From: Phycisphaerales bacterium
Lineage (GTDB): Bacteria; Planctomycetota; Phycisphaerae; Phycisphaerales; UBA1924
Assembly: GCA_947459215.1 (NCBI GenBank)
Contig: CANHCQ010000033.1
Coordinates: forward strand, 1 to 32,449
Direction: 5' to 3'
DNA: 32,449 nt
Part shown: piece after piece, positions 7,193 to 14,859 of the stretch
Numbering within the stretch: position 1 is the stretch's first letter
How the letters are laid out: the number at the start of each line of letters is the position of its first letter
Translations under genes and position numbers: made by a program
Notes under the pieces: generated by a model
Database searches by the model: none
What the model was told of the DNA's origin: nothing
What the model saw: the letters and a program-made list of their open reading frames with translations, nothing else

Positions 7193-8458
7193 TCATTCAT
7201 CCAGCGGCAGGAACTTCATCTTCTTCGTCGGCCGCTTCCCGCCCGGCGTCTTTGCCTCAACGATGATCGACCCGTCCGGACGCTCGGTCACCCGCTGCAC
7301 CTGGATCGTCCCCACCGTCGCGCTCTTCGTCGGCGCCGCGCTCGCGATCGGCTCGGGCTTGGGCTCCGGCGCCGGCTCGTTGCCGCCGAAGACCGTGTCC
7401 TGCGGCGGCTCCGCACTCACGACAGCCTGCCCCGGCCCGATCACCTTCGCCCGCATCCGTGACTTGGGGTTGGTCATCGGCGCCAGTTCGATCAACTCCC
7501 CCTCGCGCCCGGGGGCCAGCGCCCGCGCCTTGATGTTCAGCACAATCGACCCCGACAGACACGCGACCGTCACAATGTCGCCGCGCCGGATCATCACCGC
7601 CGGCTCCACATCATCCTGCACAAAGACCTGCCCGGCCTCGATGCGGTTCTTCACCACCATGCCTAGCAGATCGCCTGGCTCCGCATACCTCTCCCCCGGC
7701 GTCACCCACCGGTCCTCGCGGAGCAGATGCTCCTCGCTCACGACATCGCCGCGCTTCAGCGCTACTCGCGAAGCCGCGATCGCACGCCGCTGCTCGATCC
7801 GCACCCGCACCGTCCCCGCCGCCGCAATCTTGTCGCCCGCGAAGACCCGCACCATCACCGGCACCTGCGCGCCGAGGCCCGTCGGCTGGATATCCAGCGT
7901 GTGCCCGTCCGCCGTCATCGCCAGCAGCTTCTCGTCGCCCGCGCCAAAGCTCAGCCGAATACTCGTGGCTTCCGCACGCAGAAATGAGACCAGTCGCGCT
8001 GTCACCGCGCCCCGAACCGTCGACTCGTGAACGTCCGCCGCGTTCCGCCACTCGACCGCCGCGGCGGACCGCATCACGGCCGGTGCCGTCTCGGCCGGCT
8101 TGCTCTCCGCAGCGACCAGCGGCCTGCTCGGCCGCAACATGCAGCGATCCCCGCTGAACGCCAGCACACCAAGCCTCGCGCTCGGCCGCGCCGCCTTGAT
8201 CAAGTCCCGCAACTGATCGATCCCGATCTCCGCCGAACCATCCGCCGCGATTCCCGGAAGCACCTCGACATCGCCGAGTTCGACCGCGTGCGTGCCCTCG
8301 AGCGTCGCGATCTCGCGGAGCGCGATCGCCCTCCCACTCTCGACGCGAGCCGATGAGTGCAGCGTGATCGTGTCGCTTCGGGCGGCAGCGGCGCACAAAG
8401 CCATCGCGCCCAAAGCCGCAGCGACCATCGCTCGAAATTGCGTCGTAACCAACGCCAC
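7193..8458 (-). CDS. flgA: flagellar P-ring assembly chaperone FlgA (SAF domain), extended
   Basis: FlgA is a periplasmic chaperone for P-ring (FlgI) assembly. Its start is GTG 8456-8458 with a strong Shine-Dalgarno site AAGGAGA (plus-strand positions 8466-8472). The signal peptide runs to about residue 28 (CAAAARS). The C-terminal SAF/ChapFlgA part is clear: IAASRVALKRGDVVSEEHL, then an LGMVVKNRIEAGQVFVQDDVEPAVMIRRGDIVT segment. At 421 aa it is about twice the enterobacterial length. The extra part is an N-terminal DUF-like region and a Pro/Glu-rich linker with a basic end (GGKRPTKKMKFLPLDE). It lies between flgG and flgH in a probable operon. Confidence 0.88.
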   Translation of the reverse strand: MALVTTQFRAMVAAALGAMALCAAAARSDTITLHSSARVESGRAIALREIATLEGTHAVELGDVEVLPGIAADGSAEIGIDQLRDLIKAARPSARLGVLAFSGDRCMLRPSRPLVAAESKPAETAPAVMRSAAAVEWRNAADVHESTVRGAVTARLVSFLRAEATSIRLSFGAGDEKLLAMTADGHTLDIQPTGLGAQVPVMVRVFAGDKIAAAGTVRVRIEQRRAIAASRVALKRGDVVSEEHLLREDRWVTPGERYAEPGDLLGMVVKNRIEAGQVFVQDDVEPAVMIRRGDIVTVACLSGSIVLNIKARALAPGREGELIELAPMTNPKSRMRAKVIGPGQAVVSAEPPQDTVFGGNEPAPEPKPEPIASAAPTKSATVGTIQVQRVTERPDGSIIVEAKTPGGKRPTKKMKFLPLDE

Positions 8459-8496
8459 GCCTGCGTCTCCTTACCGGGCTCCGCCCGGCTGCGAAT

Positions 8497-9300
8497 TCAC
8501 CGACGGATCTGAGCCACAGACCGCAGCGAATCGTCCGCCGCTCGGATGCTCTGGCTGTTGAACTCGAACGCCCGCTGCGTGCGGATCAATTCGATCATCT
8601 CCTTGGTCGGATCGACGTTGGAGTTCTCCAGGAACCCCTGCCGGATCATGCCACGGTTGTCGGTCCCGGGCTCGCCCGTCGTCGGCGGGCCGGAGCCCGC
8701 CGTTTCCGTGTACAGGTTCTCGCCCATCTGCAACAGACCGCCCGGATTCGGGAATGTCGCCAGCTGGATCTGCCCCTGCAACTGCGGCACAGTCGAGCCG
8801 CTCACCGTCGCATAAACCCGCCCAGCCGAGTCAATCGACACCGACGTCGCCGACGGATCGATCGTGATCACCGGCTGCACCCGACGCCCCTGGTCATTCG
8901 CCAGCACCAACTCGCGGTCGGCGTTGAGCGCCAAGTTGCCCGCCCGCGTATACCCCGTCGTCCCGATGTTCTGCTCCACACCAACTTGCAGGAACCCCTG
9001 CCCCTCGATCTGAATGTCCAGCGGTCGCCCCGTCTGCAAGGGCGCGCCTTCCGTGAAATCAAGCTGCGTGCTCGCAACCTTGACGCCCAAGCCCACCTGG
9101 ATCCCCGTTGGCGTCTTGTCGCCGATCGCGTTCTCGACGCCCGGCTGCTGCTTATGCAAGTACAGCAGATCCTGATAGTTCACACGGCTCGACTTGAAGC
9201 CGGTGGTGTTGATGTTCGCCAGGTTGTTGGCCGTCACATCGAGCGCGGTGTTGAGCGCCGACAGACCCGAGGAAGCCGATTGGAGCGCATTGATGGCCAT
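8497..9300 (-). CDS. flgG: flagellar distal-rod protein FlgG
   Basis: FlgG forms the distal part of the rod driving the hook. At 267 aa it has the usual length. The rod/hook family N-terminus is present (ALDVTANNLANINTTGFKSS), as is the C-terminal motif NVDPTKEMIELIRTQRAFEFNSQ. The middle domain carries GQGFLQV. ATG is at 9298-9300, without a strong Shine-Dalgarno site. A 17-base motif shared with flgF lies 11 bases upstream. flgA follows at 38 bases. Like other axial proteins it should be exported by the flagellar type III system, and no signal peptide is seen. Confidence 0.95.
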   Translation of the reverse strand: MAINALQSASSGLSALNTALDVTANNLANINTTGFKSSRVNYQDLLYLHKQQPGVENAIGDKTPTGIQVGLGVKVASTQLDFTEGAPLQTGRPLDIQIEGQGFLQVGVEQNIGTTGYTRAGNLALNADRELVLANDQGRRVQPVITIDPSATSVSIDSAGRVYATVSGSTVPQLQGQIQLATFPNPGGLLQMGENLYTETAGSGPPTTGEPGTDNRGMIRQGFLENSNVDPTKEMIELIRTQRAFEFNSQSIRAADDSLRSVAQIRR

Positions 9301-9311
9301 GGGAACGCTCT

Positions 9312-9328
9312 ACGCAACGGGTGTGCCG
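9312..9328 (-). promoter_or_regulatory. 17-nt motif upstream of flgG, shared with flgF
   Basis: On the plus strand positions 9312-9328 match 10229-10245 at 16 of 17 bases (ACGCAACGGGYGTGCCG). Both lie 10-11 bases upstream of a flagellar rod gene start. It may be a translation or promoter signal, or the relic of the rod-gene duplication. Confidence 0.45.
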
Positions 9329-9342
9329 CAAGAGTCAGTTGG

Positions 9343-9431
9343 AGTGGCACAGTGGCAAAGTGGCAGAGTGCCACAGCAACAAGAAAAACGCGGCACCCTG
9401 TGCCACTTCGCCACTTTGTCACTTTGTCAAT
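9343..9431. repeat. octamer-repeat inverted array B (3' of flgF)
   Basis: The left arm, 9343-9374, is four 8-base units of consensus AGTGGCAN, with a degenerate fifth to 9382. The right arm, 9392-9431, is five units in the same register on the other strand. The arms face each other around a ~10-base centre. The array ends ten bases before the flgF stop (minus strand) and fills the flgF-flgG gap. Confidence 0.75.
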
Positions 9432-9441
9432 TCGCAGCCGC

Positions 9442-10218
9442 TTACGCCAACCGCCCAAACGTATTGATCGCCCGCTCCATCATGCGGTCCGCGGCTTGGA
9501 TCACCGCAATATTTGCGTCGACCTCGCGCGAGGCGCTCTGCACCTGCATCAACGCCCGGATCTCGTCCACGCCTGATTCCTCGATCTGCCCCTGCTTCAC
9601 CAGCCCCGCCGATTCCGCCGCCGCACCCACCAGCGACGCCGGCGCTTCGAGAATCGTCCCGCCCCGCTTGGTGATCGCCATCTCATTCTTCACCGAGAAG
9701 ACGCCGATCCGCCCTACCTCACGCTCGTCCACGTACACCCGCCCGTTGGACGAGATCGATATCTCGCCCGGCGGCAGGGTGATCGACCGCCCGGATTGGT
9801 CCAACACCGCCGCCCCGCTCGTCGCCTGCACCAGTTTTCCCTCGGAATCCCGCGTGAACCGCCCGTCGCGCGTCAGAAGCGCCGTCCGCCCCGAATCCCG
9901 CGGCCCGCCCTGCACCTGGAAGAACCCCTCGCCCTCGATCGCCACATCCAACGGGTTCCCGGTGATCTTTGCCGATCCCTGCGCAAGATTGACCCGCGTC
10001 GGCATCGCCAGCACGCCAGCCCCCAGCCGCTCCAACATCGCGTCCGACGGCGCACCGAGGATGTTGTCCTCCCGCCGCGCCACCAGTCGCTGCTTCATCG
10101 CCGGAATATCCGGCTTAAAGCCCGCCGTATCCATGTTCGCCAGGTTGTTGGAGAACACATCCTGCCGGTACATGGCACCGAGCAAGCCCGACGATGAGAT
10201 CTGGACGCCGTAGTTCAC
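9442..10218 (-). CDS. flgF: flagellar proximal-rod protein FlgF
   Basis: FlgF is a proximal-rod subunit. The 258-residue product uses GTG at 10216-10218 (VNYGVQISSSGLLGAM). Further upstream the open frame is octamer-array sequence, so a longer start is rejected. Family signs are FSNNLANMDTAGFKPD at the N-terminus, IEGEGFFQVQGG in the middle and ASREVDANIAVIQAADRMMERAIN at the C-terminus. FlgG-type paralogues are similar; the shorter C-terminus and position upstream of flgG favour FlgF. No signal peptide is seen. Confidence 0.88.
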   Translation of the reverse strand: MNYGVQISSSGLLGAMYRQDVFSNNLANMDTAGFKPDIPAMKQRLVARREDNILGAPSDAMLERLGAGVLAMPTRVNLAQGSAKITGNPLDVAIEGEGFFQVQGGPRDSGRTALLTRDGRFTRDSEGKLVQATSGAAVLDQSGRSITLPPGEISISSNGRVYVDEREVGRIGVFSVKNEMAITKRGGTILEAPASLVGAAAESAGLVKQGQIEESGVDEIRALMQVQSASREVDANIAVIQAADRMMERAINTFGRLA

Positions 10219-10228
10219 AGAGGTCCGG

Positions 10229-10245
10229 ACGCAACGGGCGTGCCG
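10229..10245 (-). promoter_or_regulatory. 17-nt motif upstream of flgF, shared with flgG
   Basis: This is the partner of 9312-9328 (one mismatch), ten bases upstream of the flgF GTG. It lies just outside octamer array C. Confidence 0.45.
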
Positions 10246-10250
10246 GGCGA

Positions 10251-10340
10251 GGAAAAGGGCCAAAGATCCAAATAGCCAAAGGGCCACATTGAATCTGCCT
10301 CGATGTGGCCATTTGGCCCTTTGCTATTTGGCTATTTGGA
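10251..10340. repeat. octamer-repeat inverted array C, overlapping the ppa stop codon
   Basis: The left arm 10251-10290 is five units of consensus KCCAAANN. The right arm 10302-10340 has the matching units on the opposite strand (units at 10302, 10310, a 7-mer at 10318, then 10325 and 10333). The ppa stop codon (10332-10334) lies inside the right arm, so the array supplies the last codons of ppa. Confidence 0.75.
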
Positions 10341-10898
10341 AAGCCCCTTCATGCTCCCCGTCCGCCGCGCGTTGTAGTACCGCGTCAGCGAATCCTCGAT
10401 GATCGCGTGGGCCGCCTCGGCGGGCATCACCTCGTCGACCGCGACCTCCTTTTCCTCGAGCATCTTGTAATCCTCGAAGAAGCGCTTGAGCATCTTGAAG
10501 ATGTGCTTGGGGAAGTCGCTGGCCTTCTGGAACTCCGAGTAGATCGGGTCCTGCGCCATCACCGCGATGATCTTGTGGTCCGGGTCGCCCTGGTCGATCA
10601 TCGACATCAGCCCCACCGCGCGGGCCTCGCAGATCGTCATCGCCGGGATGTCCTCGGTGCAGTACACCAAGACGTCAAGCGGGTCGTCGTCCTCGGCCAG
10701 TGTTTGAGGGATAAACCCGTAGTTCGCGGGGTAGTACACCGCGCTCGACAGCACCCGGTCGACCTTCAGCAACCCCGAACCCTTATCGATCTCGAACTTC
10801 AGGTTCGAGCCACGGGGGATCTCGATCACCGCCCGGAAATCGCCCGGCAGCGGCTTGTTCTCGATACCCGGCGTCACGTCGTGCCACGCATGTATCAT
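10332..10898 (-). CDS. ppa: inorganic pyrophosphatase
   Basis: It hydrolyses pyrophosphate in the cytosol, driving biosynthetic reactions forward. The family I signature is intact: EIPRGSNLKFEIDK, YYPANYGFIPQTLAEDDDPLDVLV (the acidic metal-binding cluster) and DQGDPDHKIIAV. The 188-residue length fits. The chosen start is ATG 10896-10898 (MIHAWHDVTPG), because the residues encoded further upstream do not resemble the family. The final residues and the stop fall in octamer array C. It lies upstream of flgF on the same strand, 113 bases apart. Confidence 0.93.
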   Translation of the reverse strand: MIHAWHDVTPGIENKPLPGDFRAVIEIPRGSNLKFEIDKGSGLLKVDRVLSSAVYYPANYGFIPQTLAEDDDPLDVLVYCTEDIPAMTICEARAVGLMSMIDQGDPDHKIIAVMAQDPIYSEFQKASDFPKHIFKMLKRFFEDYKMLEEKEVAVDEVMPAEAAHAIIEDSLTRYYNARRTGSMKGLSK

Positions 10899-11032
10899 GG
10901 CCGAGCGTAGCAATCGCAACGCACACCCAGCGGCGTGCACGCTCCCCCACGAAGAAATCCCTGTTCTGACGAAATCCCTCTTCCCGAGCTCGCGCAAGCT
11001 TGACGATCGGCCTTCCGCCCCCAATCATCTTG

Positions 11033-11049
11033 TTGAGACTCATTCTCAA
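11033..11049 (+). promoter_or_regulatory. Fur-box-like operator
   Basis: TTGAGA (11033-11038) and TCTCAA (11044-11049) form a palindrome around CTCAT, closely resembling ferric-uptake-regulator boxes of the TGAGAATCATTCTCA kind. It stands 20 bases upstream of the small membrane gene that precedes heme oxygenase, where a repressor would block transcription under iron sufficiency. The sequence is seen; Fur binding is inferred. Confidence 0.7.
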
Positions 11050-11068
11050 TAAACTTCCTGAGGTGCCC

Positions 11069-11458
11069 ATGGCCTTCGCCCCCTTCGACGATCCGCCCCA
11101 GCCGACCTCCGACCAGCCCGCCGCGGCCCGCAGGTGCCCGGTGCACGCGTGGCTCCCAACACGCCTCGCGGGCGTGCGTCCCTCCGTTCTCCTCAAACGC
11201 GGCGGGGTCGGCTTCGCCACCCTTTTCACCCTCGCCGGTCTCAAGTGCGTCCTGCTTTACGTCGTCGCGCCCGCCGCCGTCGCGGCGTTCGCACTCGCAC
11301 CCGCTTCCTCGGAGTCCATCGATGTCCAGCAAATGCCCCTTCGCTGCCCTGTTACCGGCCATGATGCGTCGTCCATCTTCGCACCCCCACTCGCATCAGC
11401 CACCCCGCCCGCCGCTGACCCAGGAACTGAAAGAGAAGACCCGCCAGCAGCACGATGA
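11069..11458 (+). CDS. small one-TM protein with two Cys-Pro motifs, Fur-box operon
   Basis: This is a 129-residue protein of no recognised family. ATG 11069 follows a GAGG Shine-Dalgarno-like stretch. It has one long hydrophobic segment (about residues 46-77), flanked by Cys-Pro motifs in RRCPVHAW (Cys23) and LRCPVTGHD (Cys93), and a Pro/Ala-rich tail. Cys-Pro with a nearby His is the pattern of heme-regulatory motifs, so heme binding is a reasonable guess given the neighbour. Its 3' part overlaps the heme oxygenase gene by 137 bases in another frame. The Fur-like box just upstream suggests iron-controlled expression. Confidence 0.6.
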   Translation: MAFAPFDDPPQPTSDQPAAARRCPVHAWLPTRLAGVRPSVLLKRGGVGFATLFTLAGLKCVLLYVVAPAAVAAFALAPASSESIDVQQMPLRCPVTGHDASSIFAPPLASATPPAADPGTEREDPPAAR

Positions 11459-12080
11459 CGCCGAACACCACGGGCTGCACGCCGTCATGTTCGGATCCCA
11501 GGGCGTTGACGCGGCCCGCGCCGCCTACGTCGGCACGCTCCAGCAGCACCTGCACATCCAGATCGCGTTCGAACGCGAGCTCCGCGCCCTCGCGAAGAAC
11601 TCGCCGCTCTTCGCGACCATCGTGCGCGACGAGCACTACCACCTCGCCGCGCTGCGCGAAGACCTCCGTGCCTTCGAAGCCGCCGCCGTCGAACCCACGC
11701 CCGGCACCCAGCGCTTCGTCGCGTACATCGAGCACGCCGCTCGCAGCAACCCGCTCGCTCTTCTCGGCGTCTTCTACGTCTTCGAAGGCTCAACCAACGG
11801 CGGCACGATCATCGCCATGCGCGTCCGCGAGCTGCTCGGCCCCGGCGTCGGTACGGCATTCATCAACCCGCACGGCAACGAGGTCCGCCCGATCTGGATG
11901 AAGTGGAAGACCAGCGTCGACGCCCTGACGCTCACCGACGCCCAACGCGACGCCGCCATCGCCGGCGCCCAAGAAGCCTTCCGCCTCTCCGAAGCCGTGC
12001 TGACCGATGTCGCCCAAAGCACCAGTAGGACCGGCTTCCAGCCGGTCGACAGCGACTCTCGTACGCGCAGCGTGCCGTGA
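11322..12080 (+). CDS. biliverdin-producing heme oxygenase
   Basis: It opens heme to biliverdin, CO and iron, usually for iron acquisition or bilin supply. The helix carrying the proximal heme ligand reads LKEKTRQQHDDAEHH (His44). The distal helix region GVFYVFEGSTNGG lies at residues 149-161. ATG 11322 is supported by GGAG at 11311-11314 (seven-base spacing); starts at 11361 or 11364 are possible. The N-terminal extension contains SKCPF, a Cys-Pro motif. The last ~15 residues (RTGFQPV...) are encoded by an intergenic hairpin repeat, so the gene has been extended by the element. It converges on pilT. Confidence 0.85.
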   Translation: MSSKCPFAALLPAMMRRPSSHPHSHQPPRPPLTQELKEKTRQQHDDAEHHGLHAVMFGSQGVDAARAAYVGTLQQHLHIQIAFERELRALAKNSPLFATIVRDEHYHLAALREDLRAFEAAAVEPTPGTQRFVAYIEHAARSNPLALLGVFYVFEGSTNGGTIIAMRVRELLGPGVGTAFINPHGNEVRPIWMKWKTSVDALTLTDAQRDAAIAGAQEAFRLSEAVLTDVAQSTSRTGFQPVDSDSRTRSVP

Positions 12081-12105
12081 ACACGGACCGGCCGGAGGCC
12101 GGTCC
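12029..12105. repeat. two inverted copies of the GGACCGGC...GCCGGTCC hairpin element
   Basis: Hairpin one has stems 12029-12036 and 12040-12047 with loop TCC. Hairpin two has stems 12085-12093 and 12097-12105 with loop GGA. They are near-identical copies in opposite orientation, placed at the convergent ends of heme oxygenase and pilT. I recall this element as widespread in planctomycetes, where it often leaks into proteins as TGFQPV. It may serve as a bidirectional terminator. Confidence 0.7.
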
Positions 12106-12113
12106 CACTGCGA

Positions 12114-13256
12114 TCACCCACCCGGCTTCTTCAGCCTCGACACCAGCGTCGACGCCTTCACTTCCACGCCCTTCAGGATCGAATCCAGCGCCTCGCGGCT
12201 GGGCGCATGGTCCATCCCCATCGCGCGGCTGATCGCTTCCTTCTTCACCAAACTCGCCAGCGACAACAGGAACGAGTGCATCCCCTCGCCGGGGTCGCTG
12301 CCCGTGTTGCTGTTGATGAGCGCCGGCAAGTCGTCGTCCGCGCCCTCGCGGATCTTCTCCTTCACCAGCGGCGTGCCGATCAAGACCTCCGTCGCCGGCA
12401 CCACCTTCGCGCTGAAACCCTCGAGCGCGGGCAGCAGCTTCTGGGCGCAGATCGCCCGCAGCGTGTTCGCGATCGCGCTGCGGATGAAGCCGTGATCCTG
12501 ACGCGGGAAGAACTCCAGCATGCGGCTGAACGCCTGCATCGTGTCGGCAGTGTGCATCGACCCAAAGACCAAATGCCCGGTCTCCGCGGCCTGGATCGCC
12601 GCCAGCACCGTCGCCTGATCGCGGATCTCACCGATCATCACCACGTCCGGGTCCTCTCGCACCACGTACCGAAGCGCGGTCGGATAGTCGACGACATCAA
12701 TCCCGATCTCGCGCTGGCTCACGATCGATTTCTTGGGCACGAAGCGATACTCGACCGGATCCTCGACCGTGATGATGTTGTCGCTGCGCGTCGCGTTGAT
12801 CTGCTCCACCATCGCCGCAAGCGTGCTCGACTTGCCCGAGCCGGTGACGCCGACCACGAGAATCAACCCCTCGGTGTTCTCCGTCACCAGCTTGGAATAG
12901 ATCGGCGGCAGGTGCAACTGCTCGTAACTGGGAATTTCGGCCTTCACCCGCCGGATCGCGGCGTGGGTGTGCCCGCCGCTGCGGAACATGTTGACGCGGA
13001 AGCGATCACCATCGGGCAGGTGCGTCGAGAAATCGAGGTTGCCGCCGTTCTCGTAGCGCTCCTTCTGCACCGGCGTCAGCACCGAATCGAGAAGATGATC
13101 GGCCTCATCCTCAGTGATCGGCGGCGAATCCACCGATCGCAGCAAGCCGCCGATGCGGTACGTCGGCGGCACGCCGACCTTGATGTGCAGGTCCGAGGCG
13201 TCGAGCTTCTTCATGCCGGCGAGCAGACGCTGGATGGTGAGGCTTCCGGTGATCAT
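12114..13256 (-). CDS. pilT: type IV pilus retraction ATPase PilT-like
   Basis: It is a hexameric secretion ATPase that powers pilus retraction at the inner membrane. The 380-residue product starts at ATG 13254-13256, behind GGGAGG (plus 13262-13267, five-base spacing). Visible features are an N-terminal PAS-like domain (ASDLHIKVG), Walker A GVTGSGKSSTLAA, an Asp box (ITVEDPVEYRF), a Walker B-like region with MIGEIRD, and a His box (AAETGHLVFGSMHTAD). The AIRA helix expected in PilT reads RAICAQKLLP here. The C-terminal ~60 residues differ from canonical PilT. PilU or another GspE-like paralogue is an alternative. No pilus genes are adjacent. Confidence 0.85.
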   Translation of the reverse strand: MITGSLTIQRLLAGMKKLDASDLHIKVGVPPTYRIGGLLRSVDSPPITEDEADHLLDSVLTPVQKERYENGGNLDFSTHLPDGDRFRVNMFRSGGHTHAAIRRVKAEIPSYEQLHLPPIYSKLVTENTEGLILVVGVTGSGKSSTLAAMVEQINATRSDNIITVEDPVEYRFVPKKSIVSQREIGIDVVDYPTALRYVVREDPDVVMIGEIRDQATVLAAIQAAETGHLVFGSMHTADTMQAFSRMLEFFPRQDHGFIRSAIANTLRAICAQKLLPALEGFSAKVVPATEVLIGTPLVKEKIREGADDDLPALINSNTGSDPGEGMHSFLLSLASLVKKEAISRAMGMDHAPSREALDSILKGVEVKASTLVSRLKKPGG

Positions 13257-13362
13257 GCAAACCTCCCAAGGTGCAAGCAGCGTATCACATCCGCCGCATC
13301 CATCGGCCGACGCCCATTTCGGTCCCGCGAGCACCACGCCTCCGGCGCGCCTTGAATGATGA

Positions 13363-14691
13363 TTACGTCAGCAGCACCGCGACGTGGTTCACGTTGGTGC
13401 CGGTGGGCCCGAGACGCAGGTGCTCGCAGGCTTGGCCCGTAACCCTCGCGAGCGCGACAAAGAACTCGAAGCTGTTGTGCTCTCCCGCCGCGGCTGCCGG
13501 ATCGATCGCGAGCGCTCGCGCCTGTCGCAGTGTCTCGCTGGTCACGATCGCCCCGGCGGCGTCGGTCGGACCGTCGATGCCGTCGGTGGAATAGCAGAGA
13601 CACGCGTACGGCTGTGCGTAGCCGCGTTCTTCGAGGAGCAGGGCGACCCGGAGCGCGAGCTCCTGGCTCGGGCCACCCAGGCCGCGGGACTGGCCGACGT
13701 TGACCGACCACTCGCCACCAAGGACCACGGCGCGATGCGGCGCGATGTCGTTGACCAATTGGAAGGCAACATCCTCGACGGGCCGCTCGACCTGATGTTC
13801 CTCGCGGAACCCAACGTCACGTTTGTGCGCGAGCGCCGCAGCGGCGGCGCGCACAACGACGGCGTTGTGCGCGATGATCGACGTTGTCACGCGATCGAAG
13901 ATGGGAGAGCCTGGTTTGGGGGATTCGGGGACCGCGCCGAGCGTGGCGCGGGTGAGGTGTGCGGTGATTGACGGTGCGGCGTGGAGCGATCGGCGGCGCT
14001 GCAGCGCGGCGAGCGCGTCGGCGAAGGTCGTGGGATCCGGCGCGAAGGGGCCGGAGGCGATGACGTCGAGGTGATCGCCGATGACGTCGGAGATGACGAA
14101 GCAGTCGATCGGCGCGGGGCAGAGTTCGGCGAGGCGGCCGCCTTTGAGGGTTTCCACGTGCTTGCGCACGGCGTTGAGTTCTGCGATGGTGGCGCCGGCG
14201 CGGAGCATGGTGCTGGTGACGTTGCGGAGATCGTCGAGCGAGACATCTGGCGGCGGGGATGCGAGATGCGCGGAGCCGCCGCCGGAGATGAGGGCGAGGA
14301 GGCGGGTGTTGGCGGGCAGGGCCGAGACGAAGGTGCGTGCGGCCGCGGCGAAGTCGAGGTTGCGTTGGGTCGCGAGTGGGTGATCGCAGGGCATCGCGGT
14401 GATGGCGTGGCGTGCGAGCGATTCGCGGGCGGTGGCGTCGAGCGCGGCGAGGCGTTCGGGCACGGCGGCGACGAGGCCGCGGTCGATGCGGTCCCCCACT
14501 GCTTCGATGGCGGCACTGGTCATCTCGAGCGAGGCTTTGCCGATGGCGAAGAGATGGATGCGATCGGTTGGGGCGAGGGTGTCGCGGTGGAACGCGAGCG
14601 CGGCGAGCGTGGATCGATGCGCGTCCGCGGCGGCTTGGATCGCGGCGAGCGCGGCGTGGGCTTCGGCGATGAGATCGTCCAACTGCGGCAC
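13363..14691 (-). CDS. type-2 glycerate kinase (MOFRL family)
   Basis: It phosphorylates glycerate to 2-phosphoglycerate in glycerate and glyoxylate use. The 442-residue product shows AIGKAS near residue 50, ISGGGSAHL, LKGGRLAELC, the DVIGD and IASGPFAPD motifs, GGEWSVNVG..GLGGPSQELAL, YSTDGIDGPTDAAGA and a terminal GPTGTNVNH. The usual GGRNQELA reads GGPSQELA, a change at a conserved Arg-Asn. The start is GTG at 14689-14691 without a Shine-Dalgarno site. It stands alone, between pilT and the thioredoxin gene on the same strand. Confidence 0.85.
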   Translation of the reverse strand: MPQLDDLIAEAHAALAAIQAAADAHRSTLAALAFHRDTLAPTDRIHLFAIGKASLEMTSAAIEAVGDRIDRGLVAAVPERLAALDATARESLARHAITAMPCDHPLATQRNLDFAAAARTFVSALPANTRLLALISGGGSAHLASPPPDVSLDDLRNVTSTMLRAGATIAELNAVRKHVETLKGGRLAELCPAPIDCFVISDVIGDHLDVIASGPFAPDPTTFADALAALQRRRSLHAAPSITAHLTRATLGAVPESPKPGSPIFDRVTTSIIAHNAVVVRAAAAALAHKRDVGFREEHQVERPVEDVAFQLVNDIAPHRAVVLGGEWSVNVGQSRGLGGPSQELALRVALLLEERGYAQPYACLCYSTDGIDGPTDAAGAIVTSETLRQARALAIDPAAAAGEHNSFEFFVALARVTGQACEHLRLGPTGTNVNHVAVLLT

Positions 14692-14793
14692 GCGAGCAGC
14701 GTATCGCGGCGACGGTCGCTGCGCGATGCTTGGTGTTTCGAGGTGTCGGGCTTGGGCGGAGGCGTGAGCGAGCCGTGCGATTGGGCGCGTTCA

Positions 14794-14825
14794 CACTGCC
14801 CGACCTCCGAGCAGGTCGGGCAGTG
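14794..14825. repeat. 13-bp perfect hairpin in the thioredoxin-glycerate kinase gap
   Basis: CACTGCCCGACCT (14794-14806) pairs with 14813-14825 around a six-base loop. It is not followed by a T-tract. It is similar in style to the planctomycete hairpin element at 12.0 kb but has a different sequence. Confidence 0.65.
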
Positions 14826-14859
14826 GCACCCGAGCGGAGGAGGACAACCCTTCCCCCTG

